From Pseudomonas sp. PB106 (GTDB lineage: Bacteria; Pseudomonadota; Gammaproteobacteria; Pseudomonadales; Pseudomonadaceae): a stretch of DNA of 64,000 bases. The notes beneath the pieces are model-generated. The model had not been told where the DNA came from, searched no databases, and saw only the letters and a program-made list of their open reading frames with translations. Each line of letters opens with the position of its first letter. Position 1 is the first letter of the stretch. Made by a program: the position numbers and the translations under genes. Of the stretch, positions 17,266 through 26,308 are shown one piece after another. Location: positions 1 through 64,000 of the forward strand of contig NZ_RWIM01000070.1 in NCBI RefSeq assembly GCF_009764645.1, read 5' to 3'.

Positions 17266-17877
17266 TTATGCTGCGGCAAACAGTTGCTCGCTGATCTTCG
17301 CTTGGGCGGCAGTCATGGCGTTGTTGCGCACTTCATCACCGTACGCCAGGCCTTCAGCGCGAACGATTTCAATATCGGTGATGCCGAGGAAGCCCAGCAC
17401 CAGCTTCAGATATTCTTCGTGGGCGATGCCGCTGGCCTGACCGGCATGGATGCCACCGGAAGTCGAAACAATCACCACTTTCTTGCCACCGCACAGGCCT
17501 TCAGGGCCGGCTTCGGTGTAACGGAAAGTTTGACCGGCGACGGCAACGCGGTCGATCCACGCTTTCAGTTGAGTAGGCACGGTGAAGTTGTACATCGGCG
17601 CAGCGATAACGATGGCGTCAGCAGCGATGAACTCGGCCAGCGTCGAGGCGCTCAATTCGGCTTCGTGCTGTTGTGCGGCGTTGCGCAGCTCAGCGGTAGT
17701 GCCAGCGGCAACCAAGGTAGTCGACGAGAAATGGCTGATGGCGTCGGCGGCCAGATCACGGTAAGTCACCACAGCGCTCGGCTCGGCGACTTGCCAGGCT
17801 TTGACGACTTGGCTGCTCAACTGACGGGAAGCCGAGTTGTCGCCCAGAATGCTCGAATCGATATGCAGCAGTTTCAT
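17266..17877 (-). CDS. azoR: FMN-dependent NADH:quinone/azo reductase AzoR
   Basis: This 203-residue flavodoxin-like protein starts [21 protein letters not shown], the phosphate-binding N-terminus of Azo[19 protein letters not shown] is the conserved FMN/dimer segment and VSTSGGIH the flavin-ring loop. It reduces quinones and azo dyes with two electrons and protects against thiol and quinone stress. ATG 17877 is preceded by AGGAG. It is divergent from a LysR gene, with a perfect inverted repeat between them, so it is probably that regulator's target. Confidence 0.93.
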   Translation of the reverse strand: MKLLHIDSSILGDNSASRQLSSQVVKAWQVAEPSAVVTYRDLAADAISHFSSTTLVAAGTTAELRNAAQQHEAELSASTLAEFIAADAIVIAAPMYNFTVPTQLKAWIDRVAVAGQTFRYTEAGPEGLCGGKKVVIVSTSGGIHAGQASGIAHEEYLKLVLGFLGITDIEIVRAEGLAYGDEVRNNAMTAAQAKISEQLFAAA

Positions 17878-17972
17878 GTGGGTTCTCCTGGAATGAATCG
17901 CCGGTGGCGACGGAATGGAGACAATCCTACGCAAGAAACCAATGGATGATTAGCCGCCTGCAATGCGATAGT

Positions 17973-17992
17973 TTGTCCCATTGATAGGACAA
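17973..17992. promoter_or_regulatory. Inverted repeat TTGTCC-N8-GGACAA, likely LysR operator
   Basis: The perfect dyad lies in the azoR-lysR intergenic region, immediately before the LysR start. It fits the T-N11-A style of LysR binding sites. Its place over the regulator's own start region suggests autorepression together with control of azoR. Confidence 0.55.
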
Positions 17993-17996
17993 TTGG

Positions 17997-18914
17997 ATGC
18001 TGCCGATGCAAGACCTCAACGATCTCTACTATTTCGCCAAAGTCGTCGAGGCTGGTGGCTTCGCGGCGGCCGGGCGATTGCTGGGCATTCCCAAGTCGCG
18101 CTTGTCCCGGCGCATTGCCGAACTGGAAGAGCGCCTCGGCGCCCGCTTACTGCAACGCACCACCCGGCAACTTAACCTCACGGCGGTCGGCGAGCGCTAT
18201 TTGCGCCACTGCCAGGCGATGTTGCTGGAAGCGGAAATGGCCGATGAGGCCGTGGCGAGCATGTCCAGTGAACCGCGCGGCCGCTTGCGCGTATCGTGCC
18301 CTACCGGTCTGGCGCGGGAAATGTTGCCGTGGGTGATCAGTGAATTCCTTGGCAAGTTCCCCCAAGTGCAGCTGGAAGTGGTTTTGCTCAACCGCCGCGT
18401 TGATCTGGTCGGCGAAGGCTTTGATGTTGCACTGCGCGTGCGTGAGCACGGTGATGAAGATCCATTGCTGGTCACCCGACGCTTGCGTCAGGCGCAGATG
18501 GTCGTGGTCGGCAGCCCGGCGTTCCTTCAGGGCCATACCGTGCAACATCCGCAAGACCTGAAAAACCTGCCGGTGCTTGGCGCGCTGGAGGCCGACCGCA
18601 TGGTGCATGTGCGCCTGCTCGATCAACAGGGCAACCCTTTCGAGTTGAGCATGGAGGCGCGGCTGGGCATCGACGATTTTGTCGTGCGCAAGGCCTGCGT
18701 CCTGGCGGGCCAGGGGTTTACTCTGTTGCCGATGATGTATTGCGAGGCGGAGCTGGAAAACGGCACGCTGGTGCAGATGCTGCCGCAATGGTCACTGCCC
18801 GGCGGCTGGCTGCAAGCGGTGTACCCGCATCGACGCGGGGTGATGCCGGCGGTGCGCGCCTGGATTGATCACCTGGTCGAATCGTTCAATGCCTGTGGGG
18901 AGCGGTTGTTATGA
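17997..18914 (+). CDS. LysR-family regulator, putative azoR regulator
   Basis: This 305-residue regulator has an N-terminal winged helix (DLYYFAKVVEAGGFAAAGRLL, then SRLSRRIAELEERLGARLL) and a C-terminal effector-binding domain of periplasmic-binding-protein fold (VVLLNRRVDLVGEGFDVALRV). The sequence is close to the CrgA/DsdC-like group often found beside quinone reductases. It starts at 17997 or at the in-frame ATG 18006. Its 3' end overlaps the next gene by four bases. A quinone-sensing role is inference from the divergent azoR. Confidence 0.9.
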   Translation: MLPMQDLNDLYYFAKVVEAGGFAAAGRLLGIPKSRLSRRIAELEERLGARLLQRTTRQLNLTAVGERYLRHCQAMLLEAEMADEAVASMSSEPRGRLRVSCPTGLAREMLPWVISEFLGKFPQVQLEVVLLNRRVDLVGEGFDVALRVREHGDEDPLLVTRRLRQAQMVVVGSPAFLQGHTVQHPQDLKNLPVLGALEADRMVHVRLLDQQGNPFELSMEARLGIDDFVVRKACVLAGQGFTLLPMMYCEAELENGTLVQMLPQWSLPGGWLQAVYPHRRGVMPAVRAWIDHLVESFNACGERLL

Positions 18915-19270
18915 AGAAGGGAAAGATGAGCGAAGCGGACGTCGCTGAATTCTGTCTGGCGTTGCCGGGCGCGCGAGAAGATTACAAGTGGGGTGGCGTG
19001 CGGGTGTTTTCGATTGCCGGCAACAAGATGTTTGCCTTGCAGGGACTGCGCGGCGATTCACTGGCGTTCAAGGTCGACAAGGACCTGTTCCTCGGGCATT
19101 GCGACCGACCGGGCATCCACCCGGCGCCGTATTTGGCAAGGGCGCAGTGGATCATCATGCACCCGCCCTACCCGTTGGCTGCCGAGGAATTGCAGGGATT
19201 GTTGCAGCGTTCGCACCAGTTGGTGGTGAGCAAATTGCCGAAGAAAACCCAAGTCGGTTTATTGCTGTAA
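18911..19270 (+). CDS. MmcQ/YjbR family protein
   Basis: This 119-residue protein contains FCLALPGAREDYKWGGVRVF, GNKMFALQGL and an AQWIIMHPPYPL segment, the pattern of the MmcQ/YjbR double-wing DNA-binding-like fold. Translation is coupled to the LysR gene by an ATGA overlap. The family is widespread with no settled function. Confidence 0.88.
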   Translation: MKKGKMSEADVAEFCLALPGAREDYKWGGVRVFSIAGNKMFALQGLRGDSLAFKVDKDLFLGHCDRPGIHPAPYLARAQWIIMHPPYPLAAEELQGLLQRSHQLVVSKLPKKTQVGLLL

Positions 19271-19281
19271 ACCCAATCCCC

Positions 19282-19370
19282 GTGTAGGAGCTGCCGAAGG
19301 CTGCGATCTTTTGACTTTGATCTTCTAAACAGCAAAATCAACAGATCGCAGCCTTCGGCAGCTCCTACAA
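19282..19370. repeat. REP inverted pair (GATCGCAGCCTTCGGCAGCTCCTACA class)
   Basis: The pair reads TGTAGGAGCTGCCGAAGGCT on the left and its complement on the right, between the convergent YjbR and DUF1294 genes. Confidence 0.92.
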
Positions 19371-19388
19371 AGGGACTCGTGCAGGCGA

Positions 19389-19820
19389 CTAGAACAGTGC
19401 CAGCAGGTTCGAGCCGAGGAACAACTGGTCGATCCAGAACACTTGATGCAGCAATACAATCGTCCAGAACAGAATCTGAAACGACACCTTGCGCGTCTTG
19501 TGCCGGAAAACCTGCTGGGCGATCAACGCGCCCGGCCAGCCGCCGGCCAGTTCCACCGCATGAAGGATGTTCTCCGGCGTGCGCCAGGCATCGGCGCGCG
19601 CCTTGCGCTTGTCGGCCCAGTACATGAAGAACGCCAGCACACTGACGACTCCGTAAGCCGCCAATGGCAACCACGAAATCCCGCGCAGCCACATCGACAG
19701 CGAGCCGAACAACGGCAGCGCACAGACGATCAGCAGAATGACCAGTTTCAGTTTCAGATTCTGGATGTTGTTGCCGCCCGACGGTCGCCCTTCAGGCCGG
19801 CGTGCGCGGGAATCACTCAT
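19389..19820 (-). CDS. DUF1294 membrane protein (stand-alone)
   Basis: This 143-residue protein has an arginine/glycine-rich cytoplasmic N-terminus (about 20 residues) and four membrane segments. [20 protein letters not shown] followed by [17 protein letters not shown] and [10 protein letters not shown] is the DUF1294 signature. In many gammaproteobacteria this domain is fused to a cold-shock domain; here the cold-shock part is absent. It overlaps the end of uppP by four bases, so the two are translationally coupled. Confidence 0.85.
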   Translation of the reverse strand: MSDSRARRPEGRPSGGNNIQNLKLKLVILLIVCALPLFGSLSMWLRGISWLPLAAYGVVSVLAFFMYWADKRKARADAWRTPENILHAVELAGGWPGALIAQQVFRHKTRKVSFQILFWTIVLLHQVFWIDQLFLGSNLLALF

Positions 19821-20647
19821 GGCTTGGCCGCCGCCCAGTCCACCCAGCCGAACTGCCAGGTCGCCAGAATCAGCAGGCCAAACACGATCCGATACCAGGC
19901 GAACGCGGCATAGCTATGGCTGGCAATAAACTTCAGCAAGCCACGCACGGCGATCATCGCAAAGATGAACGCCGTGATGAAACCGATGGCGAACACGGGA
20001 AAGTCTGCTGGCACGAACAAGTGGCGATACTTGTAACCCGAATAGACCGCTGCACCGACCATGGTCGGCATCGCCAGGAAGAACGAAAACTCCGTGGCAG
20101 TTTTACGTGACAGACCGAACAGCAGGCCGCCAATGATCGTCGAGCCGGAACGCGAAGTGCCGGGAATCATTGCCAGACACTGGGCGAATCCGACCTTCAG
20201 CGCGTCCTTCCAGGTGATCTCGTCGACGGTTTCGGCATGCACTTCGTGCTGACGCTTTTCCGCCCACAACATGATGACGCCGCCGACAACCAATGCCGCT
20301 GCCACCGTAATCGGATTGAACAGGTATTCGTGAATGAAATCGGCAAAAATCACGCCCAACACCACGGCAGGCAGAAAGGCGATCAGCAGGTTGGCGGTAA
20401 AGCGTCGTGCGCTGGGCTGAGTCGGCAGGCCGATGACCACGTCGAAAATCTTGCGGCGAAACTCCCAGACCACCGCGAGGATCGCGCCGAGCTGGATGAT
20501 GATGTTGAACGCCATGGCCCGCTCACCACCGAAGTCGAGCAAGTCGGCAACGATGATCTGGTGTCCGGTACTGGAAATGGGCAAAAACTCCGTCAGCCCC
20601 TCTACAACTCCTAGTATCAGTGCCTGCAAGGCCGTCCAAAGATCCAT
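19817..20647 (-). CDS. uppP: Undecaprenyl-diphosphatase UppP (BacA)
   Basis: This 276-residue integral membrane phosphatase recycles undecaprenyl pyrophosphate to the monophosphate carrier for peptidoglycan and O-antigen synthesis. The catalytic motifs are intact: [14 protein letters not shown] near the N-terminus and PGTSRSGST in the middle. About eight membrane helices are visible. ATG 20647 follows GGGGG at a good distance. It is upstream of, and coupled to, the DUF1294 gene. Overexpression of this family gives bacitracin resistance. Confidence 0.95.
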   Translation of the reverse strand: MDLWTALQALILGVVEGLTEFLPISSTGHQIIVADLLDFGGERAMAFNIIIQLGAILAVVWEFRRKIFDVVIGLPTQPSARRFTANLLIAFLPAVVLGVIFADFIHEYLFNPITVAAALVVGGVIMLWAEKRQHEVHAETVDEITWKDALKVGFAQCLAMIPGTSRSGSTIIGGLLFGLSRKTATEFSFFLAMPTMVGAAVYSGYKYRHLFVPADFPVFAIGFITAFIFAMIAVRGLLKFIASHSYAAFAWYRIVFGLLILATWQFGWVDWAAAKP

Positions 20648-20951
20648 CAATCCCCCAAAGAGCGATGCGCGCCGGCATGCCCCGATAGTATTTTTTTACG
20701 TTCACTGCGATCAGCGTAGCTGGTAAATGCTGTACCGATTCCGCGCGCACAGGATCCAGACCAAACAGTCAAAATTCCGTGAAATATCAACTTGGATTCA
20801 GGTTTTTACGCGCGGGGCCGAAATCCTATCAGACAAGCCTTAATAGCGCTGCTGCGTTATACGACTTGGGTCGCATAGGCCCGCCCACATAATCGTGGTT
20901 GGATGCTGGCGGTCATTTATTACAAGAACAAGAATCCGGAGTGACAGCGTT
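20648..20951. other. Divergent intergenic region uppP / chemoreceptor
   Basis: These 304 bases separate two divergent genes. No gene, REP element or clear dyad is visible. An imperfect TTAATA...TTATAC pattern near 20840-20862 could be part of a promoter for either gene, but I cannot fix it. Confidence 0.4.
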
Positions 20952-22586
20952 ATGAACAGCTTGCGCAGTGTGTCGATCAGCCGACGCTTGTGGCTCATTT
21001 TGATTGTGGCGGTGGTCATGTTGCTGACCTTGGGCGTGTTGATGCTCAAGCAGATCCACGATGACCTGTATCACGCCAAAGCACAGAAAACCCAGCATGT
21101 GGTGCAGACCGCCAGCGGCCTGCTCACCTATTATCACGACCTCGAAACCGCCGGGACGCTCAGCAAAGACGCGGCGCAAAAACAGGCGCTGACCGCGATC
21201 CGTGGCTTGCGCTATGACCAGAGCGATTATTTCTGGATCAACGACCTCACGCCCGTGATGGTCATGCACCCGACCAATCCCAAACTGGAAGGCCAGAACC
21301 TCTCGGCGATCCGCGATCCGGACGGCTTTGCGGTGTTCAACGAAATGGTCGCCATCGCCAAGGCCAAGGGCGCCGGCATGGTCGATTACCGTTGGCCAAA
21401 ACCTGGTGCCAGTGAACCTGTGGCCAAGACCTCCTACGTGAAACTCTTCGAGCCTTGGGGCTGGGTGATTGGCTCGGGCGTGTATATCGACGATGTGCAG
21501 GCGGAATTCCAGGGCCAGGTGATCAAGGCTTCCGCAATCGGCCTGGGGATTGCGCTGATCATGGCGCTGCTGGTGATTCTGATCGCGCGCAGCATCGTCC
21601 GGCCGCTGCGGAAAACCGTCAACGCCATGGCCAATATTGCCAGCGGCGAAAGCGACCTGACCCGCAGCCTCGATACCCATGGCAAGGATGAAGTGACTGA
21701 ACTGGCCCATCACTTCAACGCGTTCACCGCCAAATTGCGCCGGGTGATCGGCGACTTGCAGGTCTCGGCCAGCGCCCTCGGGCAATCCTCCAGCGAACTG
21801 GGTAACGATGCTGCGCAAGCCCAGCAACGCAGCCAGCAGCAATCGCAGCAGATGGAACTGGTGGCCACAGCGATCAACGAAGTGACCTATGGCGTACAGG
21901 ACGTGGCAAAAAATGCCGAGCATGCGGCCAGTGAAATGCGCGACGCCGAGGCGCAGGCGCAACAGGGCCAGATCAACATCGACGGCAGTCTGCAGCAGAT
22001 CGACAAGCTGTCCGGCACCATCGATCAAGCGGTGGACGTGATTCGCACACTGGCGGCGGAAAGCACGCAAATCGGCAGCGTGCTTGAAGTGATTCGCTCG
22101 ATTGCCGAGCAAACCAACCTGCTCGCGCTTAACGCTGCCATCGAAGCGGCACGGGCCGGCGAGCAAGGTCGCGGCTTCGCCGTGGTGGCGGACGAGGTGC
22201 GCTTGCTCGCGCAGCGTACGCAAAAATCGACGGCGGAAATCCAGTCGATGATCGAGCGCCTGCAGAATCACTCCGAGGCGGCGGTCAAAGTCATTGGCGA
22301 CAGCAGCAAGGCGTCGCAACTGACCATCGAACAGGCTGGACTGGCCGGCGCCAGTTTGAATGCCATTGGCCAGGCCCTGCGCAATCTCAATGGCTTGAAT
22401 GCCTCGATTGCCAGCGCCACGCTGCAGCAGGCGCATGTCGTCGAAGACATCAATCAGAACGTCACCCAGGCGGCGGGTCTCTCGCACAGCACGGCGATCG
22501 CGGCGGAGCAATCCAGCGCAGCCAGCGTACGGCTCGGCCAATTGAGCGAACAACTCAACAGCCTCCTGCGCCAGTTCCGCGTCTGA
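20952..22586 (+). CDS. Methyl-accepting chemotaxis protein, single-Cache sensor
   Basis: This 544-residue chemoreceptor has a membrane helix at about residues 11-31 and a periplasmic domain with [20 protein letters not shown] and [14 protein letters not shown], typical of sCache_2. A second membrane helix lies near 195-215, then a HAMP domain ([18 protein letters not shown]) and the signalling hairpin whose tip is [34 protein letters not shown]. It will activate CheA through CheW. The ligand is not readable; related sCache receptors of Pseudomonas such as CtpM sense C4-dicarboxylates. ATG 20952 follows GGAG. The sequence ends QFRV with no CheR-binding pentapeptide. Confidence 0.92.
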   Translation: MNSLRSVSISRRLWLILIVAVVMLLTLGVLMLKQIHDDLYHAKAQKTQHVVQTASGLLTYYHDLETAGTLSKDAAQKQALTAIRGLRYDQSDYFWINDLTPVMVMHPTNPKLEGQNLSAIRDPDGFAVFNEMVAIAKAKGAGMVDYRWPKPGASEPVAKTSYVKLFEPWGWVIGSGVYIDDVQAEFQGQVIKASAIGLGIALIMALLVILIARSIVRPLRKTVNAMANIASGESDLTRSLDTHGKDEVTELAHHFNAFTAKLRRVIGDLQVSASALGQSSSELGNDAAQAQQRSQQQSQQMELVATAINEVTYGVQDVAKNAEHAASEMRDAEAQAQQGQINIDGSLQQIDKLSGTIDQAVDVIRTLAAESTQIGSVLEVIRSIAEQTNLLALNAAIEAARAGEQGRGFAVVADEVRLLAQRTQKSTAEIQSMIERLQNHSEAAVKVIGDSSKASQLTIEQAGLAGASLNAIGQALRNLNGLNASIASATLQQAHVVEDINQNVTQAAGLSHSTAIAAEQSSAASVRLGQLSEQLNSLLRQFRV

Positions 22587-22599
22587 CTCAAATCCCATT

Positions 22600-22689
22600 G
22601 TGGGAGCTGGCTTGCCAGCGATGGCGGTGGATCATCCAATATCAATATTGAATGTGCCGGCCTCATCGCTGGCAAGCCAGCTCCCACAG
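22600..22689. repeat. REP inverted pair (GTGGGAGCTGGCTTGCCAGCGATG class)
   Basis: Two inverted arms (TGTGGGAGCTGGCTTGCCAG and its complement) flank about 35 bases between the chemoreceptor and pnuC. A decayed relative lies at 8801-8868. It separates the two transcripts. Confidence 0.92.
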
Positions 22690-22756
22690 GTTCTTCAGTG
22701 TTTGGGTGAATGCAGTACAATCCGCTCCCCCTGTTTTCTCTCCCCAAGGAACCCAC

Positions 22757-23320
22757 ATGTCCGGGCTTGAACTGTTTGCTGCCGCTCTCGGTGTGATTGC
22801 CGTGTGGCTGACCGTCAAACAGAACCCGTGGTGCTGGCCGATCGGTCTGGTCATGGTGTTGCTCTATAGCTGGATCTTCTTTGAAGTGAAGCTGTATTCG
22901 GACATGTTGCTGCAAGTGATCTACGCCGCGCTGCAAATCTACGGCTGGTGGCAATGGACCCGCGCCGGAACGATGCATGATGGCCGTGAAGTCACCCGCC
23001 TCGACCAGCGCTCGATACTGCTTGGCCTGAGCGTCGGCGCGGTGGGTAGCCTGCTGCTGGGCGCAGCGATGGCGCACTGGACCGACGCCGCGCAACCTTG
23101 GCTCGATGCCGCACTCACCGGGTTCAGTCTGGTCGCGCAATTGTGGATGGCGCAGAAACGCCTGCAGTGCTGGGCGTTGTGGTTTGTCCTGGATGTGATT
23201 TTTGTCGGCCTGTTTATCTATAAAGGCCTGTATCTCACAGCAGCACTTTACGGCGTGTTCACGCTGATCGCGGTGCAAGGCTGGCGCGAATGGCGCGCCG
23301 ATCCGGCGTTGCGCCCATGA
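22757..23320 (+). CDS. pnuC: Nicotinamide riboside transporter PnuC
   Basis: This 187-residue protein has about seven membrane helices. Family motifs include KQNPWCWPIGLVMVLLYSWIFFEVKLYSDMLLQ (substrate-site region) and YGWWQW. It takes up nicotinamide riboside by facilitated diffusion, trapped by phosphorylation. The stop overlaps the start of an NR-kinase-like gene, which supports NR rather than thiamine as the substrate. ATG 22757 follows AAGGA. No riboswitch is recognisable in the 65 bases between the REP element and the start. Confidence 0.9.
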   Translation: MSGLELFAAALGVIAVWLTVKQNPWCWPIGLVMVLLYSWIFFEVKLYSDMLLQVIYAALQIYGWWQWTRAGTMHDGREVTRLDQRSILLGLSVGAVGSLLLGAAMAHWTDAAQPWLDAALTGFSLVAQLWMAQKRLQCWALWFVLDVIFVGLFIYKGLYLTAALYGVFTLIAVQGWREWRADPALRP

Positions 23321-23841
23321 AAGTCGTGGTTCTTACCGGTCCGGAGTCAACGGGTAAAAGCTGGCTGGCGGCGGGTCTTCAGCAACGCTTCGGCGGGTTG
23401 CGCGTGGATGAGTACGTGCGCCGGTTCATCGAACTGAATCCTCGTGATACCTGCCTGGCGGATATTCCCGAGATAGCTCGTGGCCAGTTGCAGTGGGAAG
23501 ATCAGGCGCGCGCGCAACAACCGCCCCTGCTGATTCTCGATACTCATCTGTTGAGCAATATTCTCTGGAGCCAGACCCTGTTCGGTGACTGCCCGCACGG
23601 GTTGGAAACCGAGCTGCTGGCCCGTCATTACGACCTGCATCTTTTATTGTCGCCAGAACAGATCGACTGGACCGATGACGGCCAGCGCTGCCAACCGGAT
23701 CTTGGCGAACGCTTGGCGTTTTTCCAGGCCACCCGCGACTGGCTGGTTGCGCATCGACAGCCGTTCGAAATCATTCAAGGCAATTGGCTTGAACGCCAGG
23801 CAAAAGCGTTTTCGTTGGTAGAGCAACTGCTGGCCGAATAA
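23317..23841 (+). CDS. NadR-like ribosylnicotinamide kinase (AAA ATPase)
   Basis: This 174-residue P-loop protein starts MKVVVLTGPESTGKSWLAAG, with Walker A GPESTGKS as in the kinase domain of NadR. LLILDTHLLSNILWSQTLFG is the Walker B/substrate region and LLSPEQIDWTDDGQR the conserved acidic loop. Unlike enterobacterial NadR, it lacks both the DNA-binding and the adenylyltransferase domains. It starts in the pnuC stop (ATGA), so uptake and phosphorylation of nicotinamide riboside are coupled. Confidence 0.88.
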   Translation: MKVVVLTGPESTGKSWLAAGLQQRFGGLRVDEYVRRFIELNPRDTCLADIPEIARGQLQWEDQARAQQPPLLILDTHLLSNILWSQTLFGDCPHGLETELLARHYDLHLLLSPEQIDWTDDGQRCQPDLGERLAFFQATRDWLVAHRQPFEIIQGNWLERQAKAFSLVEQLLAE

Positions 23842-23901
23842 TCGGACATTGGGTGCTCTGCCCCACCCGATTCCCCCTGTTCTGGGGGCAAAGTGTCCGA
23901 T
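23841..23901 (+). terminator. Nested stem-loop after the NR-kinase gene
   Basis: ATCGGACA at 23841 pairs with TGTCCGAT ending at 23901, and CCCCC-TGTTCT-GGGGG forms an inner hairpin. No T run follows, so a classical intrinsic terminator is uncertain. It begins at the last base of the stop codon. Confidence 0.45.
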
Positions 23902-23946
23902 CCTGTTACACCCATCCGAGTGCAGAGTGGCCGTCTAAGCACCCTT

Positions 23947-24066
23947 CATGACTTTGTCATGTCAGTTGTTAAGCTGTTGATACACACCCTCGCGAACCCC
24001 CATTCCAGAGCATTGTTCAGCCTACAGACAGGTCGGCGGCATGGCGTGTGTTTCAGCGATGAAACA
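23947..24066. promoter_or_regulatory. Two perfect dyads upstream of the fap promoter
   Basis: CATGAC-TTT-GTCATG (23947-23961) and TGTTTCA-GCGA-TGAAACA (24049-24066) lie about 170 and 65 bases before the candidate sigma-54 promoter. This is the distance range where enhancer-binding proteins usually sit. The first resembles a TGAC-N-GTCA core such as FleQ sites have; the match is loose. Confidence 0.4.
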
Positions 24067-24129
24067 GCGGGTGTATCAGCTTTTCACTCGATTTACGTAA
24101 CCATTTGAAATCACGCAAGATTTAAAAAG

Positions 24130-24145
24130 CGGCACAGCTTTCGCT
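24130..24145 (+). promoter_or_regulatory. Candidate sigma-54 promoter of the fap operon
   Basis: CGGCACAGCTTTCGCT preserves the invariant GG at -24 and GC at -12 with exactly ten bases between them. GGCAC matches the -24 consensus and TCGC differs at one position from TTGC. It is about 55 bases before the fapA start. A sigma-54 activator gene lies at the far end of the operon. Confidence 0.6.
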
Positions 24146-24198
24146 CTCTCCTTCACAACGCTGACTAGGGCCAGCCCACTGAAGAAGGAATTGCAGCC

Positions 24199-24648
24199 GT
24201 GGGGAACATCAAAAAAGGTTTGACCTGCCTTCTGCTGATCGGATCAGCAGCCAGCACATTCATCAGTTTCAACGTGCAGGCAGAAGGCAACGGTGTGATC
24301 GTCCTCAATCGCGACGTTCAACCTATCCCTATCGGTCGCAGCGGCGGCAAAGACCCCTACCCGACCACCGTCAACGCCAACCCTTCTGCACGCATCAACC
24401 AAGCGATGGCCAGCACTGAACTCGATGACGGTGACTTTGCCGCCATCGCCAGCGGCTCGTCCATCCGCAGCAACATCATCACCCCCAACTCGAACGTACC
24501 TGGCCTGAACACCCTGACCAACCCTAGCGGCCTGCCTGGCATGAGTTCAGGTCACGGCGGCGGCGGTGGCAGCTCCATCTCCAACACCGTCAACCGCGCA
24601 ATGGGCGCCGGCCTCGCTCCGCTGACCCGTATGGCTGGAGGCCAATAA
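24199..24648 (+). CDS. fapA: Functional amyloid protein FapA
   Basis: This 149-residue protein has a signal peptide (about residues 1-28, ending VQA). The mature chain is Asn/Gly/Ser/Pro-rich, with a GHGGGGGSS stretch and no amyloid repeat of the FapB/C type. It matches FapA by place and composition; FapA is the periplasmic partner that affects the FapB/FapC ratio in the fibril. The start is GTG at 24199 with AAGGA ten bases upstream. It is followed after one base by fapB. Confidence 0.9.
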   Translation: MGNIKKGLTCLLLIGSAASTFISFNVQAEGNGVIVLNRDVQPIPIGRSGGKDPYPTTVNANPSARINQAMASTELDDGDFAAIASGSSIRSNIITPNSNVPGLNTLTNPSGLPGMSSGHGGGGGSSISNTVNRAMGAGLAPLTRMAGGQ

Positions 24649-24649
24649 G

Positions 24650-25225
24650 ATGAATCGCACTCTGCTCCTGCTTGCCCTTTTCGGTTGCGCCAGCGCCATG
24701 GCCGCCGACCCCAGCTCAGTGAACAACGCGAACATTCAGGAGACCGGCATCCAGTACCGCGGCAATTACAACATCAACCAGGCCGCTGGTGACCAGATGC
24801 AGCAGACCAACACCAAAGCGATCGCCATTGGCACGTCGGCCAGTGCCACCACGAATGTGCGTCAGCACATCGATACCGCAGCCAATCCGGCGACCAACGC
24901 CAGCGCGACCATCGGCGGCAACTCTTTCAGTAATGGCAACGGGATCCTGGGCGTGAACCAGGGCGCCGGGGCCAACAACCAGATGGCCAACGTCACGCGC
25001 GTCAGCATCAGTGCCGGCCCGCAGAGCGTTGACGACAGCGCCCTTTCACAACAGAACGTGGCGTTTCTACCGAGCTCAGGAGCAACTGGTACCTCACCCG
25101 GCAGTCGCCAGGTCACGACAAGTGATCAGGCCTTCACCGGCAGCCGCGGGGTAATCCAGGTGAACCAGAGTGCTGGGGTGGGGAACCGAATGGCTAACAC
25201 CCTCAGCATCCGGGTCGCTGACTGA
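24650..25225 (+). CDS. fapB: Minor amyloid subunit / nucleator FapB
   Basis: This 191-residue secreted protein has a signal peptide ending ASAMA. Three imperfect repeats follow the pattern N-Q-x-A-G-x-x-N-x-x-A-N: INQAAGDQMQQTN, VNQGAGANNQMAN and VNQSAGVGNRMAN. Each is followed by a beta-strand-like alternating segment. This is the layout of FapB, a minor fibril component that can nucleate FapC. The ribosome site GGAGG lies at the end of fapA. Between repeats the linkers are Ala/Thr/Ser-rich. Confidence 0.92.
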   Translation: MNRTLLLLALFGCASAMAADPSSVNNANIQETGIQYRGNYNINQAAGDQMQQTNTKAIAIGTSASATTNVRQHIDTAANPATNASATIGGNSFSNGNGILGVNQGAGANNQMANVTRVSISAGPQSVDDSALSQQNVAFLPSSGATGTSPGSRQVTTSDQAFTGSRGVIQVNQSAGVGNRMANTLSIRVAD

Positions 25226-25298
25226 CCCAAACAACAAAAGCAGTGCAATTAGAAAGTACCAACACTTAACCAACTAATAAGCACGATGGAGAAACACC

Positions 25299-26294
25299 AT
25301 GAAACCTACAATGGCTCTCAAACCACTGGTTTTCGCACTTGCAGCAGTGATGGCAATCGCAGCACAGGCAGGCGGTCGCAATGACGATCATGGTCATAAT
25401 GGCGGGCACAATCAGCCACAGGGTCCTAGCCTTGAAGAGCTGCTGCAAATCGGCGCAGGCGCCGGTGCTGCAGTACTCGACGTTCAAAACAGCGATGGCA
25501 ACGTCGTCGGCAACCAAGGCACAAAAAATAGTGCCGGTGTCCAGGACTCCGCTAACGGCTCGAACGGCAACCTGGGGATGAACAACACTGCCGGTGACGG
25601 CAACCAGCAAGATAATGCCGCTGCTCTGGCAACCGCTGACGAAAGCTTCATCTTCGGCACCGCTGTTGCTGCTTCCAGCGCAACTCAGGTCAACAACGGC
25701 AACTCCGTTGCCAACTACTCCACCACCAACACTGCCGGTATGAATAACGTTGGCAACAACGGTTCAGGCAACATCGGTGTGAACAACAGTGCTGGCAACT
25801 TCAACCAACAGAAAAACAACCTGGCAATCGCTGTATCCGGTGGCCGTGTGGCCCAGGCTGCCGCATCCGCCAACCAAAGCTCCACTGGCCTGAACGTCGG
25901 CAACTACGGCACTCAGACCTACAAAACCAACACCCTCACTGGCACTGTTGCCGCCGTCGGCGTGTTCGGCGCCGTGGGTGAAGCTACTATCAAAGATGAC
26001 AGCCACGGCGGTGGCGGTTATGGCAACAACGATCGTGGCGGTAACGGTGGCCACGGTGGCAGCAAAGATCAGAAAGCAACCTTCGAAGCTGTGGGTGTCT
26101 TCGGTCTGGCTGGCGTAACCACTCAACAAGTGATGACTCCAGACGGCTGGAAAAACCCTGTGACCAACAATGCTGCGGTCAGCAACGTTGGCAACAACTT
26201 CTCCGGCAACGCTGGCTTCAACAACGCTGCAGGTGTGGGCAACCAACAAAGCAACTCGCTGTCCATCGCTGCAGGTTGCAAAGCCTGCATGTAA
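25299..26294 (+). CDS. fapC: Major functional amyloid subunit FapC
   Basis: This 331-residue protein is the main fibril monomer. After the signal peptide (about residues 1-24) comes a His/Asp/Gly-rich segment (GRNDDHGHNGGHNQPQG). Three amyloid repeats follow: NLGMNNTAGDGNQQDN, NIGVNNSAGNFNQQKN and NAGFNNAAGVGNQQSN. The long linker before the last repeat carries a Gly/His stretch (DDSHGGGGYGNNDRGGNGGH). The C-terminus ends CKACM, the conserved CxxC of FapC. GGAG precedes the start. A terminator hairpin follows it, which would favour its high expression. Confidence 0.95.
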   Translation: MKPTMALKPLVFALAAVMAIAAQAGGRNDDHGHNGGHNQPQGPSLEELLQIGAGAGAAVLDVQNSDGNVVGNQGTKNSAGVQDSANGSNGNLGMNNTAGDGNQQDNAAALATADESFIFGTAVAASSATQVNNGNSVANYSTTNTAGMNNVGNNGSGNIGVNNSAGNFNQQKNNLAIAVSGGRVAQAAASANQSSTGLNVGNYGTQTYKTNTLTGTVAAVGVFGAVGEATIKDDSHGGGGYGNNDRGGNGGHGGSKDQKATFEAVGVFGLAGVTTQQVMTPDGWKNPVTNNAAVSNVGNNFSGNAGFNNAAGVGNQQSNSLSIAAGCKACM

Positions 26295-26308
26295 TCGCGA
26301 TCGAAACG

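Noticed and set aside
20913..22598. Long minus-strand open frame opposite the chemoreceptor gene
   Set aside because: The chemoreceptor domains on the plus strand are unmistakable; the antisense translation is His/Arg-rich and unstructured.
22690..22756. TPP or NAD riboswitch before pnuC
   Set aside because: Only about 65 bases lie between the REP pair and the start, with no recognisable aptamer core. The kinase partner points to nicotinamide riboside.
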